Part shown: positions 55,925 through 64,000 of the stretch, in pieces
Numbering within the stretch: the first letter of the stretch is position 1
How the letters are laid out: each line of letters starts with the position of its first letter
From: Aliidiomarina iranensis
GTDB lineage: Bacteria; Pseudomonadota; Gammaproteobacteria; Enterobacterales; Alteromonadaceae
DNA: 64,000 bases
Reading direction: 5' to 3'
Assembly (NCBI RefSeq): GCF_003987135.1
Contig: NZ_PIPJ01000005.1
Location: 62,001 to 126,000, forward strand
Notes under the pieces: model-generated
The model's database searches: none
Seen by the model: only the letters and a program-made list of their open reading frames with translations
Told to the model about the DNA's origin: nothing
Position numbers and translations under genes: made by a program

Positions 55925-56959
55925 ATGACATTCCAAAAACCTTCTTTTCGGCCAAGTTTGGTGCTTACTGTGCTAGCTAGCTTATCGTTCTCTGCTTATG
56001 GGAATACCAATCCAGCGCCGGAAATTGATTTTTATGGGCGTTTACATGTGTCCGGCGATTATCTGAACGATGGCGATGATGGTGGCTTGAACGTATCAAG
56101 CAATAGTAGCCGTGTTGGCTTTAAAGTGAACTACCAGTTAAGTAGCGATTTGGAATTACTCGGGCAAATTGAAAGAGGCGTTAACGTTTCTGATGGTTCT
56201 AGTACGTTTTCTGCGCGCAATAGCTTTATCGGTTTGCGAGGTAAGTGGGGCACAGTGCGGGCAGGCTATTATGATTCCCCCACTAAACGGGTTATTAATG
56301 CGGTGGAGCAATTTAGGGATCAAGTGGGTGATGGCCGAAACTTGGCTCGTGGCGGCGAGATGAATTTTGATCGGCGCTTTAAGAGTGGCGTGCATTACAC
56401 ATCACCCACTAAATACAATTTAACCTGGATGGCTCATTACGGGACGAGTGAAGAATCTGGCGCGAACACCAATACAGACACTGATGCATTCAGTACATCA
56501 CTCACATACAAGATGAATGAATGGCAAGCCATGATCGGGTTTGAGCAACAAGATAGAGCCGATTTGGAAACCTTAGAGGCAACTCGTATTGCTCTAATTC
56601 GGGAGCAAGGCGCATGGACAAACGCACTGTTTTATCAACACGCCAGTGGTATGGATACCGGTACCATTGAAACTCTTGGAATCACCGGCGCTTATGCACT
56701 AGATGCGGAATACAGTTTGCGAGCACAAGTATATTTCCGTGACGTAAACGATAGCGATGACATGGATGCAATGATGATTAGCCTTGGTATCAGCCGCGAA
56801 CTTGATACTGGCGTAACGCTTTACGCTTCGGCAGCTCATACGAATAATGATGAGCTAGGAACTGCCAATGTTGCCTCAAGTGGACGGGGTAAAAGCCTCT
56901 CGGTACCAACAGGTAATGATCCCTTTGCCATTTCATTAGGCTTGCTTTGGAATTTTTAG
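55925..56959 (+). CDS. Gram-negative general porin
   Basis: The 344-residue protein has a signal peptide (about 10-27, LVLTVLASLSFSAYG). A 16-strand-like pattern of alternating residues follows, opening EIDFYGRLHVSGDYLNDGDDGGLNVSSNSSRVGFKVNYQLSSDLELLGQIERG and ending in the terminal Phe needed for outer-membrane assembly. The loop AGYYDSPTKRVINAVEQFRD matches the porin loop 3 region. It is just upstream of phoB. I see no PHO box before it, so a link to phosphate is only positional. Confidence 0.88.
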   Translation: MTFQKPSFRPSLVLTVLASLSFSAYGNTNPAPEIDFYGRLHVSGDYLNDGDDGGLNVSSNSSRVGFKVNYQLSSDLELLGQIERGVNVSDGSSTFSARNSFIGLRGKWGTVRAGYYDSPTKRVINAVEQFRDQVGDGRNLARGGEMNFDRRFKSGVHYTSPTKYNLTWMAHYGTSEESGANTNTDTDAFSTSLTYKMNEWQAMIGFEQQDRADLETLEATRIALIREQGAWTNALFYQHASGMDTGTIETLGITGAYALDAEYSLRAQVYFRDVNDSDDMDAMMISLGISRELDTGVTLYASAAHTNNDELGTANVASSGRGKSLSVPTGNDPFAISLGLLWNF

Positions 56960-57060
56960 GATCAAGTTGATTAATGGAAGCCTAAAATTTAGTACACCTA
57001 AAATTGGGTGAGGCTAAAAATTGCACTTGAGCGTGTTATTCCGTTAAAAAAAGGTTGTTT

Positions 57061-57093
57061 CGTCATAAAACCGTCATACAGGGTTCTCATAAT
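57061..57093 (+). promoter_or_regulatory. PHO box and -10 of phoB
   Basis: CGTCATA occurs at 57061-57067 and again at 57072-57078, an 11-bp step as in tandem PhoB half-sites. The -10 element CATAAT begins exactly 10 bp after the second half-site, at 57088. No -35 is present, which is normal for PhoB-activated promoters. Confidence 0.8.
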
Positions 57094-57125
57094 AGCAACA
57101 CTATTAAGTGGATAGGTGGAGCCTT

Positions 57126-57812
57126 ATGCCAAGTAAAGTGTTAATAATTGAAGATGAAGCGCCCATTCGCGAGATGCTTGCCTTCGTTTTAGAACAACAT
57201 GGATACCAACCGTTGCAAGCAGCTGATTATCAACAAGGGCTTGAATTAATGGTTGAACCCTACCCAGATATGATTTTACTTGATTGGATGCTGCCAGGCG
57301 GAAGCGGTATCCAGTTGGCTCGAAAAGTAAAAACAACCGAGCATTTGCGGCACATTCCGATCATCATGCTTACCGCACGTGGTGAAGAGGAAGATAAGAT
57401 CAAAGGTTTGGAAGTAGGTGCAGATGATTACATGACAAAGCCTTTTTCGCCGAAAGAACTTATTGCTCGTATGCGTGCTGTATTTCGCCGGGTTAATCCT
57501 ACTAGCCTCGATGAACTCCTTGATATTGATGGTTTAGTGCTTGATCCTGTATCTCATCGCATTTCAGCTAACGGTGAATCGTTGGATATGGGCCCCACTG
57601 AATTTCGTTTGTTGCACTTTTTCATGACTCACCCTGAACGCGTATATAGCCGTGAACAATTGCTTGATCATGTGTGGGGCACTAATGTTTATGTGGAAGA
57701 TAGAACCGTTGATGTGCATATTCGCCGCCTTAGAAAAGCAATTTCACAGCACGGCCACGATCGCTTGGTGCAAACTGTACGTGGCGTAGGTTATCGCTTT
57801 TCTACACGCTAA
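57126..57812 (+). CDS. phoB: Phosphate regulon response regulator PhoB
   Basis: PhoB activates phosphate-starvation genes when phosphorylated by PhoR. From ATG 57126, which has GGTGGAG ahead, it has 228 residues. The receiver domain carries IIEDEAP (acidic pocket), the phosphorylated Asp53 in [11 protein letters not shown], and the Lys in [10 protein letters not shown]. The OmpR-type winged-helix domain has [30 protein letters not shown] and [11 protein letters not shown]. It is autoregulated by the upstream PHO box. Confidence 0.96.
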   Translation: MPSKVLIIEDEAPIREMLAFVLEQHGYQPLQAADYQQGLELMVEPYPDMILLDWMLPGGSGIQLARKVKTTEHLRHIPIIMLTARGEEEDKIKGLEVGADDYMTKPFSPKELIARMRAVFRRVNPTSLDELLDIDGLVLDPVSHRISANGESLDMGPTEFRLLHFFMTHPERVYSREQLLDHVWGTNVYVEDRTVDVHIRRLRKAISQHGHDRLVQTVRGVGYRFSTR

Positions 57813-57935
57813 TTAATCGGCAATGAAGCACTGGTGAAACGCTAATAAAACGCTAATAGAGCGCTAAAAAAACGGTAATGAAACGCTAATAGAGCGCTAA
57901 AAAAACGGTAATGAAAGGATGATGGAATAATAATG
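57804..57935 (+). repeat. 11-bp tandem repeat array forming the phoB-phoR spacer
   Basis: Twelve head-to-tail 11-bp units run from the last codons of phoB to the phoR start codon. Typical units are AAACGCTAATA, GAGCGCTAAAA and AAACGGTAATG. Two perfect 33-bp triplets (57851-57883 and 57884-57916) lie within it. The first unit is the end of phoB, and the last two hold the phoR ribosome site AAAGGA and the ATG. Confidence 0.9.
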
Positions 57936-59240
57936 GAACGGCATTATTCGCTGTATCGTTTAGCTATAAGGCTTCTACTCTGGCTGTTACCTTTCGTGCT
58001 AGTAGGATGGTTGCTCGATGGGCTCTGGCTAGCGTTAGCCATTGGCCTGGCTTGCTCGGTAGCCTGGAATTTTTTCTTTTTTCAGCGCTTGAACCGCTGG
58101 TTGTGGCAAAGCAGAACTACTCTACCGCCAAGTGCTCCGGGTGCTTGGAGTGATATATATGATGGCATCTATGGAACGCTGCGCCGTGCACAATCGAAGC
58201 GTCGGCAGTTATCTATATTGCTGCAGCGTTTTCGCCAAGCGGCAGAGGCGATTCCTGATGCTGGTATGGTGTTAAATGCCGATGGGAGTTTAGAGTGGAC
58301 CAACAAACTCGCGCAGATTTATTTTGGGATCCGCTGGCCCGCCGATAAAAACATTCGTATCACCAACCTTATTCGGTACCCAAGATTTATAAAATATTTC
58401 GATAAAGGTGATTTTCGTGAAGCTATAACCCTTGTTTCACCTACGGGTGATCAGCGCGAATTAGAGTTACGGATCATGCCTTATTCCGGCACACAACTTT
58501 TAGTGATCGCTCGAGATGTTACCCAACTTCGAAAACTTGAGCGCATGCGTAAAGATTTTGTGGCCAACGTTTCTCATGAATTAAAAACCCCCCTCACCGT
58601 TATGAATGGTTATTTGGAAATGCTGGAGGATGGAGAGCATTTACCGCCACAAATGATGGAAAAAGCCGTGCGCGATATGCAGGGACAAACCCAACGCATG
58701 CAAAAAATGGTGAATCAATTGCTCGAGCTCTCGCGGATGGAAGCGCAAACTCAGGATAACTTCAGTAAACGAGTAGCCATGAGCCGAGTACTGAACGATA
58801 TTATCACTGAACTTGGCCCCGTTATGCAGGAAAAACGCATACATCTAGATTTAGCGATTACACCTGATTTATCAGTTTGGGGAAGCGAGGATAAACTTCG
58901 CAGCGCGGCTATGAACTTGATTACCAACGCGATTAAATATAGCCCAGAAGGCAGCACTATTAAGGTGATCTGGCAGCTTAATAGAGGCTATGCTGAGTTC
59001 GCAGTGAGTGATTCTGGCCCCGGCATTCCTGCCGAGCACATACCAAGATTAACCGAACGTTTTTATCGCGTGGAAAAAGATCGGAATAGCAGTTCTGGCG
59101 GAACTGGTCTAGGCTTATCCATTGTAAAGCATGCGTTAGAGCACCACCGCTCGAAGCTTCAAGTTGAAAGCACGATAGGTGCGGGCAGTAGATTTTATTT
59201 TCGTATTTCACCTGAATTAGTAAGTACCACAACGAATTGA
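57933..59240 (+). CDS. phoR: Phosphate regulon sensor kinase PhoR
   Basis: PhoR phosphorylates or dephosphorylates PhoB according to phosphate supply through Pst and PhoU. The 435-residue protein has two close transmembrane segments (about 11-28 and 30-50), a PAS domain (about 95-200), and a HisKA region, VSHELKTPLTVMNGYL with His215. The ATPase domain follows (NAIKYSPEGS, DSGPGIP, GTGLGLSIVKHAL). The ATG ends the 11-bp repeat array, and AAAGGA lies 13 bases upstream. Confidence 0.95.
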   Translation: MERHYSLYRLAIRLLLWLLPFVLVGWLLDGLWLALAIGLACSVAWNFFFFQRLNRWLWQSRTTLPPSAPGAWSDIYDGIYGTLRRAQSKRRQLSILLQRFRQAAEAIPDAGMVLNADGSLEWTNKLAQIYFGIRWPADKNIRITNLIRYPRFIKYFDKGDFREAITLVSPTGDQRELELRIMPYSGTQLLVIARDVTQLRKLERMRKDFVANVSHELKTPLTVMNGYLEMLEDGEHLPPQMMEKAVRDMQGQTQRMQKMVNQLLELSRMEAQTQDNFSKRVAMSRVLNDIITELGPVMQEKRIHLDLAITPDLSVWGSEDKLRSAAMNLITNAIKYSPEGSTIKVIWQLNRGYAEFAVSDSGPGIPAEHIPRLTERFYRVEKDRNSSSGGTGLGLSIVKHALEHHRSKLQVESTIGAGSRFYFRISPELVSTTTN

Positions 59241-59283
59241 TAACCATAGAGATTATCAAGGATTGATGGGGCTGAATTAAAAT

Positions 59284-59325
59284 TGTCATAATTGTCATAT
59301 TGCTGTCATATTCACGCCATATACT
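59284..59325 (+). promoter_or_regulatory. PHO box and -10 of pstS
   Basis: TGTCATA occurs at 59284-59290, 59293-59299 and 59304-59310. The last two are 11 bp apart. The -10 element TATACT begins at 59320, exactly 10 bp after the last half-site, as at phoB. An additional CGCCATA at 59315 is in the same 11-bp register. Confidence 0.85.
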
Positions 59326-59360
59326 GTGATCGTTGATTCAATAACCCATCGGAGATGGCT

Positions 59361-60335
59361 ATGAAATTTAAAACGATGCTTAGTGTTGTTGCGGCTACGG
59401 TATTAATGGCTGGAACAGCCAGTGCCGAAGTGGATGAAAACTTAAGACCATACGAAAGTGTGAGTGGTATTTCTGGAACAGTATCATCGGTAGGTTCAGA
59501 TACCTTAGCGAACTTAATGACATACTGGACAGAAGAGTTTCAGCGATATTACCCGAATGTAACGTTACAAGTACAAGCCGCCGGCTCATCTACTGCGCCA
59601 CCAGCGTTAGCTGAAGGTACTTCGAACATGGCGCCTATGAGCCGCGCGATGCGCCCTCGTGAAATAGAAGCCTTCGAACGCCGCAACGGCTACCCACCTA
59701 CTGAAATTCGTGTGGCGATTGATGCATTAGCTGTGTTTGTGCACAAAGATAACCCTCTAGAAGGCCTAAACATTCAGCAGGTAGATGCTATCTTTTCGTC
59801 TACCCGTCGTTGTGGTGCCAATTCAGATGCTAACCGTTGGGGTGATCTTGGTTTAACAGGTAACTGGGTTACCCGTGATATTCAGTTATACGGCCGCAAT
59901 TCAGTGTCAGGCACTTATGGTTACTTTAAAGATGCCGCCTTATGTAGCGGTGATTTCAAAAATGGCGTGAACGAACAGCCAGGTTCAGCATCAGTAGTGC
60001 AATCGATTTCTACTTCTACTAACGCGATCGGTTATTCCGGTATAGGTTACCTTACTTCAGGTGTGCGGGCATTACCGTTGGCATGGGGTAACGGCACGGA
60101 TTACATCGAAGTGAATGCTGAAACTGCTGGCAGTGGCGAATATCCATTATCCCGTTTCTTATACGTGTATGTGAACAAGCACCCGAATCGCCCGCTCGAT
60201 CCAGTTACTGCTGAATTCGTGAAGTTAATGCTTTCTTATGAAGGCCAGAAGATTGTAAATAACGATGGCTATGTTCCATTACCAGCCGCTGTTGTGGAAG
60301 AAGATCTTCGCGCATTAGGCTTGTGGGAAGAGTAA
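59361..60335 (+). CDS. pstS: Phosphate-binding periplasmic protein PstS
   Basis: PstS captures inorganic phosphate in the periplasm for the Pst ABC transporter. Starting at ATG 59361 (CGGAG six bases upstream) the protein has 324 residues, with a signal peptide ending ASA-EV. The core has [20 protein letters not shown], the binding loop [23 protein letters not shown], and [14 protein letters not shown] with the second anion-binding Ser/Thr cluster. It is the first gene of the pst operon, under a PHO box. Confidence 0.95.
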   Translation: MKFKTMLSVVAATVLMAGTASAEVDENLRPYESVSGISGTVSSVGSDTLANLMTYWTEEFQRYYPNVTLQVQAAGSSTAPPALAEGTSNMAPMSRAMRPREIEAFERRNGYPPTEIRVAIDALAVFVHKDNPLEGLNIQQVDAIFSSTRRCGANSDANRWGDLGLTGNWVTRDIQLYGRNSVSGTYGYFKDAALCSGDFKNGVNEQPGSASVVQSISTSTNAIGYSGIGYLTSGVRALPLAWGNGTDYIEVNAETAGSGEYPLSRFLYVYVNKHPNRPLDPVTAEFVKLMLSYEGQKIVNNDGYVPLPAAVVEEDLRALGLWEE

Positions 60336-60393
60336 ATAGTTCGTAACGAATCACTACGTTAACAAGCAATATGTAACTAGGATTTATTTATAT

Positions 60394-62655
60394 ATGGCAA
60401 TGTCGAAGACCTCCTCGCAGTTTTCTGCAGGTCGGACGCGCCTAATAAAAGATCGAGCCGCTCGCTTTGGGGTAACCCTTGGCGGCGGTTTGGTTTTAAT
60501 TGCGCTCCTGCTGATTTTTTTCTATCTCCTCTATGTGGTGCTGCCTATTTTTAAATCGGCCTCCATTGAAGAGGGCGAACGCTACGCGATTCCAGGTAGC
60601 CAAGCTGAAACTATTTTGCTTGGTATGGAAGCTCGAGCAGAAGTTGGCTATCGGGTAACAGCTGATGGCCGCTTTACCTTTTTTCATTTGCGTACCCTTG
60701 ATAGCGAACGCCAGGGTGGCGAGGTGTTGCTTGAATCTAACCTCGCCAATACAGCAGCCGACGTTACAGCAGTAGCACGTGCAAGCCAAGCTACCGGTGA
60801 TTATGCGGTGGGATTTGATGATGGTTCTGCTTTGGTTATTCGGCCTGAGTTTCAAATAACCTATCCAAACGATGTGCGCTCAATTGAGCCCTCATTAACA
60901 AAACCCTACGGCGAAGAACCTGTGGTGATTGATCCCCAGGGAGCGGCTATCAAGCATTTAGCTTTCGAGCGTGATGGCGATAGCATGATGTTTGCAGCGC
61001 TTACGGCAGATAACCGAATAGTTGTAAATCGCTTAACTGGCCGCCAAAACATGATGACCCGCCGGTTCACTTGGAGCAGCCAAGGTGCCGAGATTCCAGT
61101 ACGTGGTGCGGTTGGTGAATTGCTACTCACACCTAATTTGCGCCAGTTGATGGTGCAGGTAAATGGTAGCGGCGATCAGCGCGTTCATATTTTCAATTTG
61201 CAAGATATGAATGACATCTCTGAGAGCCAAATAATTTCTACCGATGGTAGCCGCGGTGCCATAACTTCTTTGGCGTTACTCGCCGGCGAGAGCTCGTTGA
61301 TGATTGGCCATGATTCGGGTTACATCAGCCAGTGGTTTGAAGTGAGTGGCGATGGTGAGCGCCAGTTCCAGCCGATTCGAAGCTTTAATCTTGAAGCTCC
61401 GGTGGCTGATATTGTGCCGGAACAATATCGCCGCAGCTTCTATGCGGTAGCCGCAACGGGTGAGGTGGGTATTTATCACACTACTTCACAGCGCGAACTT
61501 TTCAAAGGTAGCCCAGCGGGTGTTGCTATTGAGCAAGTGGCCGTAGGCCCGCGCGCTAATTATCTTGCTGGAATAAGTGATGGTGAGTTGCACATCATGG
61601 TGCTCAACAACGAACACCCTGAAGTGAGTTGGAGCGGTATTTGGGGCCAAGTTTGGTACGAAAACTATGATGAGCCCGGCTACACTTGGCAATCAACATC
61701 AGGCTCCGATAGTTTTGAGCCGAAGTTTTCTTTAGTACCTATTTCGTTTGGTACTATTAAAGCTGCGTTTTACGCCATGCTAATTGCGGTACCTATCGGC
61801 TTAGCAGCGGCTGTATACACTGCCTATTTCATGACACCCGCGCTACGTAAAGTTGTGAAGCCCACCATTGAGATCATGGAAGCACTTCCTACGGTTATTT
61901 TGGGCTTCCTAGCTGGCCTTTGGTTAGCGCCGCTAATTGAAAATCAGTTGCCCGGCTTTATCGCCTTTATGTTGCTGCTACCACTTTCGATTCTACTAGC
62001 TGCCTTTGCATGGCACCTGATGCCAAAAAATATTCGCAACAAAGTAACGGATGGCCGTGCGGCTATGTTGTTGATTCCGGTTGTGCTGCTGGTAGGTTGG
62101 GGTTCATTTGCCATGAGCAGCACCTTAGAACTTTGGTTCTTTGAGGGTGATACTCGAGGTTACTTAACCAATACGTTAGGCATTGATTTTGACCAACGTA
62201 ACGCGCTGATTGTGGGTATTGCCATGGGGTTTGCGGTTATCCCCACCATTTTCTCAATTGCCGAAGATGCTGTATTCAGTGTACCTAAGCATCTCTCAAG
62301 CGGTTCTTTAGCCTTGGGTGCCACAGATTGGCAAACGCTTACTCGAGTGGTGTTATTAACTGCTAGCCCAGGTATTTTCTCAGCGGTAATGATGGGCTTA
62401 GGGCGTGCGGTTGGCGAAACCATGATTGTGCTCATGGCCACGGGTAACACGCCGATCATGGATTGGAATATCTTTGAGGGTATGCGCACCTTATCGGCAA
62501 ACATTGCAGTGGAAATGCCAGAATCGGAAGTGGGTAGTACGCACTATCGTATTCTTTTCTTAGCAGCGTTTGTGTTGTTTGTATTCACGTTTGCGTTTAA
62601 TACGGTGGCTGAGTTTGTGCGCCAACGTTTGCGTGAAAAATACAGTTCGATGTAA
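60394..62655 (+). CDS. pstC: Phosphate ABC transporter permease PstC, long form
   Basis: This 753-residue protein is twice the length of E. coli PstC. After one transmembrane segment (about 26-50) comes a large extracytoplasmic domain (about 55-430) with repeated beta-rich blocks of seven-bladed-propeller character, such as HIFNLQDMNDIS and MIGHDSGYISQWFE. The permease domain (about 440-750) has the usual helices and the ABC-contact loop ALGATDWQTLTRVVLLTASPGIFSAVMMGLGRAVGETM. Long PstC forms are known in Pseudomonas, Shewanella and relatives. The role of the extra domain is unclear. Confidence 0.93.
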   Translation: MAMSKTSSQFSAGRTRLIKDRAARFGVTLGGGLVLIALLLIFFYLLYVVLPIFKSASIEEGERYAIPGSQAETILLGMEARAEVGYRVTADGRFTFFHLRTLDSERQGGEVLLESNLANTAADVTAVARASQATGDYAVGFDDGSALVIRPEFQITYPNDVRSIEPSLTKPYGEEPVVIDPQGAAIKHLAFERDGDSMMFAALTADNRIVVNRLTGRQNMMTRRFTWSSQGAEIPVRGAVGELLLTPNLRQLMVQVNGSGDQRVHIFNLQDMNDISESQIISTDGSRGAITSLALLAGESSLMIGHDSGYISQWFEVSGDGERQFQPIRSFNLEAPVADIVPEQYRRSFYAVAATGEVGIYHTTSQRELFKGSPAGVAIEQVAVGPRANYLAGISDGELHIMVLNNEHPEVSWSGIWGQVWYENYDEPGYTWQSTSGSDSFEPKFSLVPISFGTIKAAFYAMLIAVPIGLAAAVYTAYFMTPALRKVVKPTIEIMEALPTVILGFLAGLWLAPLIENQLPGFIAFMLLLPLSILLAAFAWHLMPKNIRNKVTDGRAAMLLIPVVLLVGWGSFAMSSTLELWFFEGDTRGYLTNTLGIDFDQRNALIVGIAMGFAVIPTIFSIAEDAVFSVPKHLSSGSLALGATDWQTLTRVVLLTASPGIFSAVMMGLGRAVGETMIVLMATGNTPIMDWNIFEGMRTLSANIAVEMPESEVGSTHYRILFLAAFVLFVFTFAFNTVAEFVRQRLREKYSSM

Positions 62656-62663
62656 GGGGCGCA

Positions 62664-64000
62664 ATGATGAATAATTGGTTTAAATCAGGTTCGCCTTGGA
62701 TTTGGATGACAGCCGGTAGTGTGAGTGTTGCACTTATCGCTGTACTTGGTTTGGTTGCCCTAATCGCATGGCGCGGCCTCAGCTTTTTCTGGCCTGCAGA
62801 TATTTATGAATTTCATTTCAGTGATACAGAACGGCAAACGATTATTGGTGAAATTTATGAACGTGAACAGATTCCGGTTACTCGCTTATCGGATGCTGGG
62901 GCCGATGTTAGCCAAATAGAAGGTGAGTTCGTTACTCGGTATCTCGTGAAAATCGGCAACCGTGAGCTCGTTCCTTTAGATTTCACTTGGATTCTTGAAC
63001 CCGACGTAGTGAGCATGGATACACCAAAGGATTTGGTGGTGTTGGAACGTGCTCGTAATGGTAACTTTTATGGTTATCTGCACGATGTGCTCGAAAATGG
63101 CGAATCTGTTATCTCTTCGGGAGATGACATAAAGGTTGAATTACGGGAGCGCATGGCGCGTGCATTGGAATTAAGAAATGAAGCGGAAGCGATTTCGAAA
63201 GGTCCAATCGCGCGAATTAACTATGAGCTTGAACAGTTACGGTTAGATCGTCGCCGCCTGCAGTTAGATAATAGTTACACCGAGGCGGCCGAAGCTGAAA
63301 TTCAGGCCCAAGAAGAAGCATTACGAGCTGAATACCGCGAGATTGAGCAGGGGTTATTCGCCGTGCGCGCTGAAAGTGAGCGTGATGGCGTAATTATGAT
63401 CGATATGCGCGGCGAAGAAGTGCGCATGAGCATGAATATGGTGCTCAATGCTACTTGGGCGAATGATATGAATTTGCTCCAGAAGTGGGGATATTTCTTC
63501 TCTCAAATCGGCAAGTTCCTCACTGAAGATCCGCGTGAATCAAATACCGAGGGCGGGGTATTTCCAGCTATTTTCGGCACCGTGTTTATGGTGTTGTTGA
63601 TGTCGGTTATCGTAACGCCATTCGGAGTAATCGCAGCGATTTACTTACATGAATATGCAGGTAAAAACTCGGTTACCAAACTTATTCGGATTGCGGTAAT
63701 CAATTTGGCTGGTGTTCCTTCCATTGTGTATGGTGTATTTGGCCTTGGTTTCTTCGTTTACATGGTGGGTGGCACCCTCGACCAAATTTTCTATCCGGAA
63801 TCATTACCGAACCCAACTTTCGGTACTCCGGGTGTGCTCTGGTCGGCATTAACCTTAGCAATTTTAACCTTGCCGGTGGTTATTGTATCTACCGAGGAAG
63901 GTTTATCGCGGATTCCTAGTGCGGTGCGTGAAGGTTCTCTTGCTTTAGGGGCTACAAAAGCGGAAACGATTTGGCGGATTATTTTGCCGATGGCTTCCCC
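62664..64000 (+). CDS. pstA: Phosphate ABC transporter permease PstA, long form, incomplete
   Basis: The frame is open from ATG 62664 (followed directly by a second ATG) to the window edge, 445 codons without a stop. AAGGGG lies just ahead and overlaps the end of pstC. It has an N-terminal transmembrane segment (about 14-38), then a long extracytoplasmic region with a charged coiled coil (about 155-235, RMARALELRNEAEAISKG and onward). The permease domain begins near 290 (FPAIFGTVFMVLLMSVIVTPFGVIAAIYLHEYAG; EGSLALGATKAETIWRIILP). Like PstC it is much longer than the E. coli protein. pstB and phoU should follow to the right. Confidence 0.92.
   Translation, partial: MMNNWFKSGSPWIWMTAGSVSVALIAVLGLVALIAWRGLSFFWPADIYEFHFSDTERQTIIGEIYEREQIPVTRLSDAGADVSQIEGEFVTRYLVKIGNRELVPLDFTWILEPDVVSMDTPKDLVVLERARNGNFYGYLHDVLENGESVISSGDDIKVELRERMARALELRNEAEAISKGPIARINYELEQLRLDRRRLQLDNSYTEAAEAEIQAQEEALRAEYREIEQGLFAVRAESERDGVIMIDMRGEEVRMSMNMVLNATWANDMNLLQKWGYFFSQIGKFLTEDPRESNTEGGVFPAIFGTVFMVLLMSVIVTPFGVIAAIYLHEYAGKNSVTKLIRIAVINLAGVPSIVYGVFGLGFFVYMVGGTLDQIFYPESLPNPTFGTPGVLWSALTLAILTLPVVIVSTEEGLSRIPSAVREGSLALGATKAETIWRIILPMAS

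Noticed and set aside
57804-57935. The 11-bp array as a set of PhoB binding sites
   Set aside because: The period fits, but units such as AAACGCTAATA match the half-site TGTCATA poorly, so I report it only as a repeat.

Overview
The window looks like chromosomal core DNA of a marine gammaproteobacterium in the Alteromonadales. Idiomarinaceae (Idiomarina, Pseudidiomarina, Aliidiomarina) is my best guess. This rests on protein similarity remembered for SecD, Epd, TgT, SrmB, YaaA, TIGR03545/TIGR03546 and the large PstC/PstA type, on moderate GC, and on the gene order metK<>tkt-epd-pgk-fba. I see no insertion sequence, prophage, integrase or CRISPR array.

Layout. 1-5.8 kb: the first codons of metK (minus strand) with a MetJ operator, then tkt-epd-pgk-fba (pentose phosphate pathway, PLP precursor supply, glycolysis). 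5.9-9.0 kb: a DUF481 outer-membrane protein and queA-tgt (queuosine). 9.1-13.3 kb: the rpsU-dnaG-rpoD macromolecular synthesis operon. 13.3-14.4 kb: a small autoregulated-looking operon (54-residue membrane protein plus XRE regulator) with three evenly spaced operator-like sites, then tRNA-Ile2 (CAT) followed by about 3.5 tandem 85-bp units that each repeat the tRNA 3' end. 14.4-25.4 kb is the most accessory-like part: a GAF-GGDEF cyclase, Sel1-like protein, amidase lipoprotein, M28 peptidase, divergent Nramp-type transporter, amidoligase plus gamma-glutamylcyclotransferase pair, M49-like peptidase, and a DUF2884 protein behind a sigma-54-like promoter. 25.5-34.9 kb: BetT, a CASTOR/POLLUX-type channel, CspA, a cysteine synthase-like enzyme, YqhD, and an RLAN/RimK-like ATP-grasp plus GNAT pair. 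35-39 kb: hemH, TIGR03546-TIGR03545, a TRIC channel. 39.4-42.6 kb: yajC-secD-secF. 42.7-47.6 kb: yaaA, DUF3014, PlsC-like, ribH-nusB-thiL-pgpA. 47.7-50.9 kb: xseB-ispA-dxs on the minus strand, with an in-frame minisatellite inside ispA. 51.2-55.6 kb: a VanZ-like protein convergent with rdgC-srmB, then an orphan histidine kinase. 55.9-64 kb: a porin and the Pho module phoB-phoR-pstS-pstC-pstA, with pstA running off the right edge.

How they work together. Most blocks are housekeeping operons. The Pho module carries PHO boxes of identical geometry before phoB and pstS, so PhoB should control both its own operon and phosphate uptake. xseB-ispA-dxs and ribH-nusB-thiL-pgpA are conserved cofactor, isoprenoid and lipid operons. 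The least explained signals are small-scale: the tRNA-derived repeats, the triple operator, an 11-bp tandem array that makes up the whole phoB-phoR spacer, the expanded six-residue repeat in IspA, the hairpin that encodes the same C-terminal tetrapeptide in two convergent genes, and the sigma-54-like promoter. All functional statements come from reading the sequence and from family knowledge; no search was run.
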